Source: Planctomicrobium piriforme (lineage in GTDB: Bacteria; Planctomycetota; Planctomycetia; Planctomycetales; Planctomycetaceae). Taken from it: a DNA stretch of 35,931 bases. A program made the translations under genes and the position numbers. The notes beneath the pieces were generated by a model. It did not search any database, was not told where the DNA came from, and saw only the letters and a list, made by a program, of their open reading frames with translations. Positions 33,129 through 35,931 of this stretch are shown here, in pieces; within the stretch, counting starts at the first letter, position 1; each line of letters begins with the position of its first letter. The DNA is taken from positions 1 to 35,931 of the forward strand of contig CAMAVF010000018.1 of NCBI GenBank assembly GCA_945861445.1, read 5' to 3'.

Positions 33129-35144
33129 ATGACCCGCATCAATCAACTCAGTCCCAGTGTCATCAACCGCATCGCCGCCGGTGAAGTCATCGAACGACCC
33201 GCCAGCGTGGTCAAGGAACTCCTCGAAAACAGCGTCGACGCCCTGGCCAGTCGAATTGAAGTGGATGTGGTCGATGGTGGGGCCGAACTGATCCGCATCA
33301 GCGATGATGGCGAAGGGATTCATCCGGATGACCTGCTGCTCGCCGTCACGACCCACGCGACCAGCAAGCTCAGCGAAGCGGATGACCTGTTTCGTGTCCA
33401 GACAATGGGCTTCCGCGGCGAAGCGCTGGCGTCGATTGCGGAAGTCAGTCATTTCCGTCTACGCAGCCGGCAGCCCGACAATGACGCCGGAATGGAACTC
33501 GAAGTCAACGGCGGGGTGATTTCCCCCCCGCGCGAGTGCGGCTGCCCGCTGGGTACGACGATCGAGGTCAAGCAGCTCTTCTTTAACACTCCGGTGCGGC
33601 GCAAGTTCATGCGTTCGTCTGGAACAGAATTGGGGCACATCTGCGAGCAATTCACGCGAATTGCCTTGGCCAACCCGCGATTGCACCTCGTGTTGCGCCA
33701 CAATCAGAAGGTGGTCTACGAGTTGCCCGCAACGGACAAACTGCTGGACCGCCTCAAATTGTTTTACGGTGCCCAGTTGGCCGAGCAGTTGATCTGGGTG
33801 GAAACGACACTCAACAACTATCGCGTCTGGGGCTATGCGGCTCATCCCAGTCAAAGCAAGGCGACCCGCAAAGGGGAGTACCTGTTTCTCAACGGGCGCT
33901 GGATTCAGGACCGCACGCTGCAGCACGCGTTGACCGAGGCCTACCGCGGTCTGTTGATGGTCGGTCGGTATCCCATCACGTTCCTGTTCCTGGAGATGCC
34001 GCCGGACGAAGTCGACGTCAACGTCCATCCGACGAAAGCCGAGGTCCGATTTCAAGACAGTCAGACCTTGTTTCGGTTGCTGTTGTCGGCCTTGCGCACG
34101 AAGTTCCTGGGGATGAATCTGGAGAGCCAGATCAAGGTTCCGGCAGCCGCTGCGGGGGAACTTAAGACGCCACCCGTGCCAGAACCACAGCGTCCGTTGC
34201 CGTTGCGCGAAGAATTGAACACGTGGGCGAATGCCCAATTCGACGGCAATTCACAGGCACCCGCTGGCGAGTCTGGCCTGGGCGTCCCTCGAAGTTCTTC
34301 CGTGCCGTGGTCGACGACCTCACAGGTGCCATTCAAACCGTTTCCAGACGGTGGACAGCCGCAATATCGACCGCCCACAACCGCCTGGCCATCACCCACG
34401 GTTCCGGTCATCGCTCCCGAAAATACGGAGACTTCCGCGATTGCAGTCGCCGAAGTGTCTGCCCCTCCGCCAACAGAGTGGGTGCCAGATGCCACCCCCG
34501 TGACCGCTGCGAGTCCTGACGATTCGTCGCCGGCAGTATCAAATTCGACGGCCACTTCCGGCCTCCCGTCAGCGTTTCGGGCGATGCAGGTTCATGACTG
34601 TTATCTGGTTGTCGAATCGGACGAAGGTCTGACGGTCATCGATCAGCACGCCTTGCACGAACGCATCATGTATGAGCATCTGCGCGAGCGGGTGCTGGCG
34701 GGAAATGTCGAATCGCAACGCTTGCTGCTGCCGGAAGCGATTGACCTGAGTCCCCCGGAAGCGTCCGTGTTGCTGGAGTATTCGGCAATCCTGGCCCAGA
34801 TCGGATTGGAGATCTCGGACTTCGGCGGCCATACGGTCCTGCTGAGCCGCTACCCGGTCATGTTGCGGAAGCTGAATTTGTCTCAATTCGTCAAGGATAT
34901 TGCGCAGCAATTGTGCGACAGCGGCCTGGCCCCGACGCGTCGCGATATCCTGGATGAATTGCTGCACATGATGTCGTGTAAAGCGGCCATCAAGGCCGGA
35001 CAGCGGCTGACCGCCGAGGAAATCGAAAGTCTGCTGACCCAGCGGCATCTGATCGACGACGCCCACCATTGCCCCCACGGACGCCCCACGTCGCTCACCC
35101 TCAGCCGGATGGAACTCGATCGCCAATTCGGCCGATTGGGATAA
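33129..35144 (+). CDS. mutL: DNA mismatch repair protein MutL (endonuclease type)
   Basis: Mismatch-repair ATPase of 671 residues linking mismatch recognition by MutS to strand incision. The N-terminal GHKL ATPase has ELLENS (30-35), the nucleotide motif DDGEGI (59-64) and TMGFRGEAL (92-100). A proline- and serine-rich linker runs from about 335 to 480. The C-terminal domain carries the endonuclease metal-site motif DQHALHERIMYE (505-516), the SCKAAIKAG segment near 617 and CPHGRP (648-653). This is therefore the nicking form of MutL, found in bacteria without MutH, and not the E. coli type. The ATG at 33129 starts the universal IxxL sequence; no strong ribosome-binding site is visible. The stop is followed after 3 nt by a heptamer array. 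MutS is not in the window. Confidence 0.97.
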   Translation: MTRINQLSPSVINRIAAGEVIERPASVVKELLENSVDALASRIEVDVVDGGAELIRISDDGEGIHPDDLLLAVTTHATSKLSEADDLFRVQTMGFRGEALASIAEVSHFRLRSRQPDNDAGMELEVNGGVISPPRECGCPLGTTIEVKQLFFNTPVRRKFMRSSGTELGHICEQFTRIALANPRLHLVLRHNQKVVYELPATDKLLDRLKLFYGAQLAEQLIWVETTLNNYRVWGYAAHPSQSKATRKGEYLFLNGRWIQDRTLQHALTEAYRGLLMVGRYPITFLFLEMPPDEVDVNVHPTKAEVRFQDSQTLFRLLLSALRTKFLGMNLESQIKVPAAAAGELKTPPVPEPQRPLPLREELNTWANAQFDGNSQAPAGESGLGVPRSSSVPWSTTSQVPFKPFPDGGQPQYRPPTTAWPSPTVPVIAPENTETSAIAVAEVSAPPPTEWVPDATPVTAASPDDSSPAVSNSTATSGLPSAFRAMQVHDCYLVVESDEGLTVIDQHALHERIMYEHLRERVLAGNVESQRLLLPEAIDLSPPEASVLLEYSAILAQIGLEISDFGGHTVLLSRYPVMLRKLNLSQFVKDIAQQLCDSGLAPTRRDILDELLHMMSCKAAIKAGQRLTAEEIESLLTQRHLIDDAHHCPHGRPTSLTLSRMELDRQFGRLG

Positions 35145-35147
35145 GGT

Positions 35148-35182
35148 GGTCCTTTGTCCTTGGTTCTTGGTCCTTTGTCCTT
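35148..35182. repeat. 7-bp tandem repeat array, 5 units, directly after the mutL stop
   Basis: The units GGTCCTT, TGTCCTT, GGTTCTT, GGTCCTT and TGTCCTT begin 3 nt after the TAA. Sixteen bases at 35167-35182 are the exact reverse complement of 35287-35302 in the second array. Confidence 0.9.
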
Positions 35183-35272
35183 GATTGAGTCGAGTGCCTG
35201 CCCGTACCAGTTGGGCCATCGCCGCCAATTGTGAGGGCGAATTCCCACATTGAAATCCCGTTGACATCCCCC

Positions 35273-35307
35273 AATGACTAATGACCAAGGACAAAGGACC
35301 AAAGACA
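35273..35307. repeat. 7-bp tandem repeat array, 5 units, inverted partner
   Basis: The units AATGACT, AATGACC, AAGGACA, AAGGACC and AAAGACA lie 90 nt after the first array in opposite orientation. Together they can form a long stem with the spacer as loop. Confidence 0.9.
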
Positions 35308-35731
35308 AAATCCTCCCTCACAATCGCTCTAAACCGGTGCGATCGCGTCCTGCGTGGACTTTCTCCAATTGTTGCTGCAGTCACGACTTGGATCGTGAGC
35401 GGACGCTTCCTTGAGAATCCACGGAGCGAGCAGCTGTGGAATGTCGATTCAGACGACTCTGGAAAGTAGCCCGTGGGGATGTTTTGAAAGTGGCAGAGTT
35501 TGCCTGACTGATGCGTTGCGGTTGTTCCGCACAACAGACTTTTCGCAGCGGGAGTCGGCACGTCTGACCTAGATTTTGCTTCACAGCGCTGGCAAGGGTA
35601 TGATATCCTCCAATGGCCGGTCTGTCTGAACGGTGATAGTGAATATCCGCAATCTCAACGCTGGTTCCACAGAGCGCCCCGACAGGCCGGCTCAAGACGA
35701 GTTTTGCGTCAAGATTTCGAGGAAGTCAGTC

Positions 35732-35931
35732 ATGAACATTTACAAGATGCCAGGGTGGCGGCTCAGTTTCGTTCTGGTTGGCAGCGGTCTGCTGATCGCG
35801 GCCGCGTCTGCTGCAGAACCCGTCAAACCGGTCTCCCCCGCGGGTGTTCCGGGATTGGTGCAATACCAGACACCGCAGGGTGTCAGCTATGCGGCCGTAG
35901 TACTGCCCGCCCCTGCTGCCCCGCGCGTCGC
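35732..35931 (+). CDS. Secreted protein, N-terminal fragment cut by the window edge
   Basis: The frame is open from the ATG at 35732 to the end of the window (66 codons). It begins with a signal peptide, MNIYKMPGWRLSFVLVGSGL followed by a hydrophobic run and a cleavage-type SAAE near 27-30. The next residues are proline- and valine-rich (PVKPVSPAGVPGLVQYQTPQ). The ATG has GAGGAA 7 nt upstream. Not enough is present to assign a family. Confidence 0.7.
   Translation, partial: MNIYKMPGWRLSFVLVGSGLLIAAASAAEPVKPVSPAGVPGLVQYQTPQGVSYAAVVLPAPAAPRV

Larger units (their letters stand above)
35145..35731. other. Intergenic region after mutL with paired heptamer arrays
   Basis: These 587 bases hold no recognisable gene. 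The first 165 nt carry two heptamer arrays in opposite orientation (35148-35182 and 35273-35307). The rest, up to the next start, shows no repeat or RNA gene I can support. GAGGAA at 35719-35724 is a ribosome-binding site for the final gene. Confidence 0.6.

Noticed and set aside
33129-35144. MutL of the MutH-dependent type
   Set aside because: The DQHALHERIMYE and CPHGRP motifs show the endonuclease form instead.

Overview
The window looks like chromosomal DNA of a planctomycete (Planctomycetota, probably order Planctomycetales). The evidence is the adjacent pair of a DUF1549/DUF1553 cytochrome-like protein and a DUF1501 protein (18853-22651), an ECF sigma factor overlapping a membrane-anchored Ser/Thr kinase (25887-28092), a GspE-type ATPase paralogue with a degenerate nucleotide site, and many secreted proteins of no known pathway. 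These families are typical of the phylum. Gene order is mostly non-operonic and gene density is ordinary. I see no prophage, transposase, CRISPR array, rRNA or tRNA.

Layout. 84-3356: a sulfate-type ABC ATPase (CysA) and the membrane protease FtsH. 3678-5915: a DapA/NanA-type aldolase with a C-terminal tail resembling a microcompartment encapsulation peptide, then an ABC-2 type permease. 6132-7877 (minus): the primary sigma factor RpoD, with a clear terminator after it and about 1 kb of non-coding DNA upstream. 8863-12036 (minus): a secreted STN-domain protein coupled to a small membrane protein, a repeat-rich gap, and a secreted NHL-repeat protein. 12167-14576: a SpoU-family RNA methyltransferase and a secreted TPR protein, ending against a long perfect inverted repeat. 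14692-18459 (minus): a YgfZ-like folate-binding protein and a large GH63-like glucosidase. 18853-23196: the DUF1549/DUF1553 and DUF1501 pair followed closely by purE. 23222-28092 (minus): a GlsB/YeaQ-type membrane protein, a small lipoprotein, the degenerate GspE-like protein, and the kinase and ECF sigma pair. 28558-35144: a giant DUF2339 membrane protein with an internally repeated C-terminal two thirds, and an endonuclease-type MutL. 35732-end: the start of a secreted protein cut by the window edge.

The most unusual feature is the intergenic DNA. A dispersed family of 7-bp tandem repeats (unit on one strand AAGGACA, AAGGACC or AATGACA and close variants) occurs at eight places. Three arrays touch or nearly touch a stop codon in the same orientation, one forms an inverted pair after mutL, and a related array fills the expected leader of the ECF sigma gene. 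Separate REP-like inverted repeats occur after cysA and upstream of the ECF sigma gene and share the same arm sequence. The protein-level surprises are the GspE paralogue lacking the Walker A lysine, the DUF2339 protein with a unit of about 144 residues repeated six times, and the aldolase tail.
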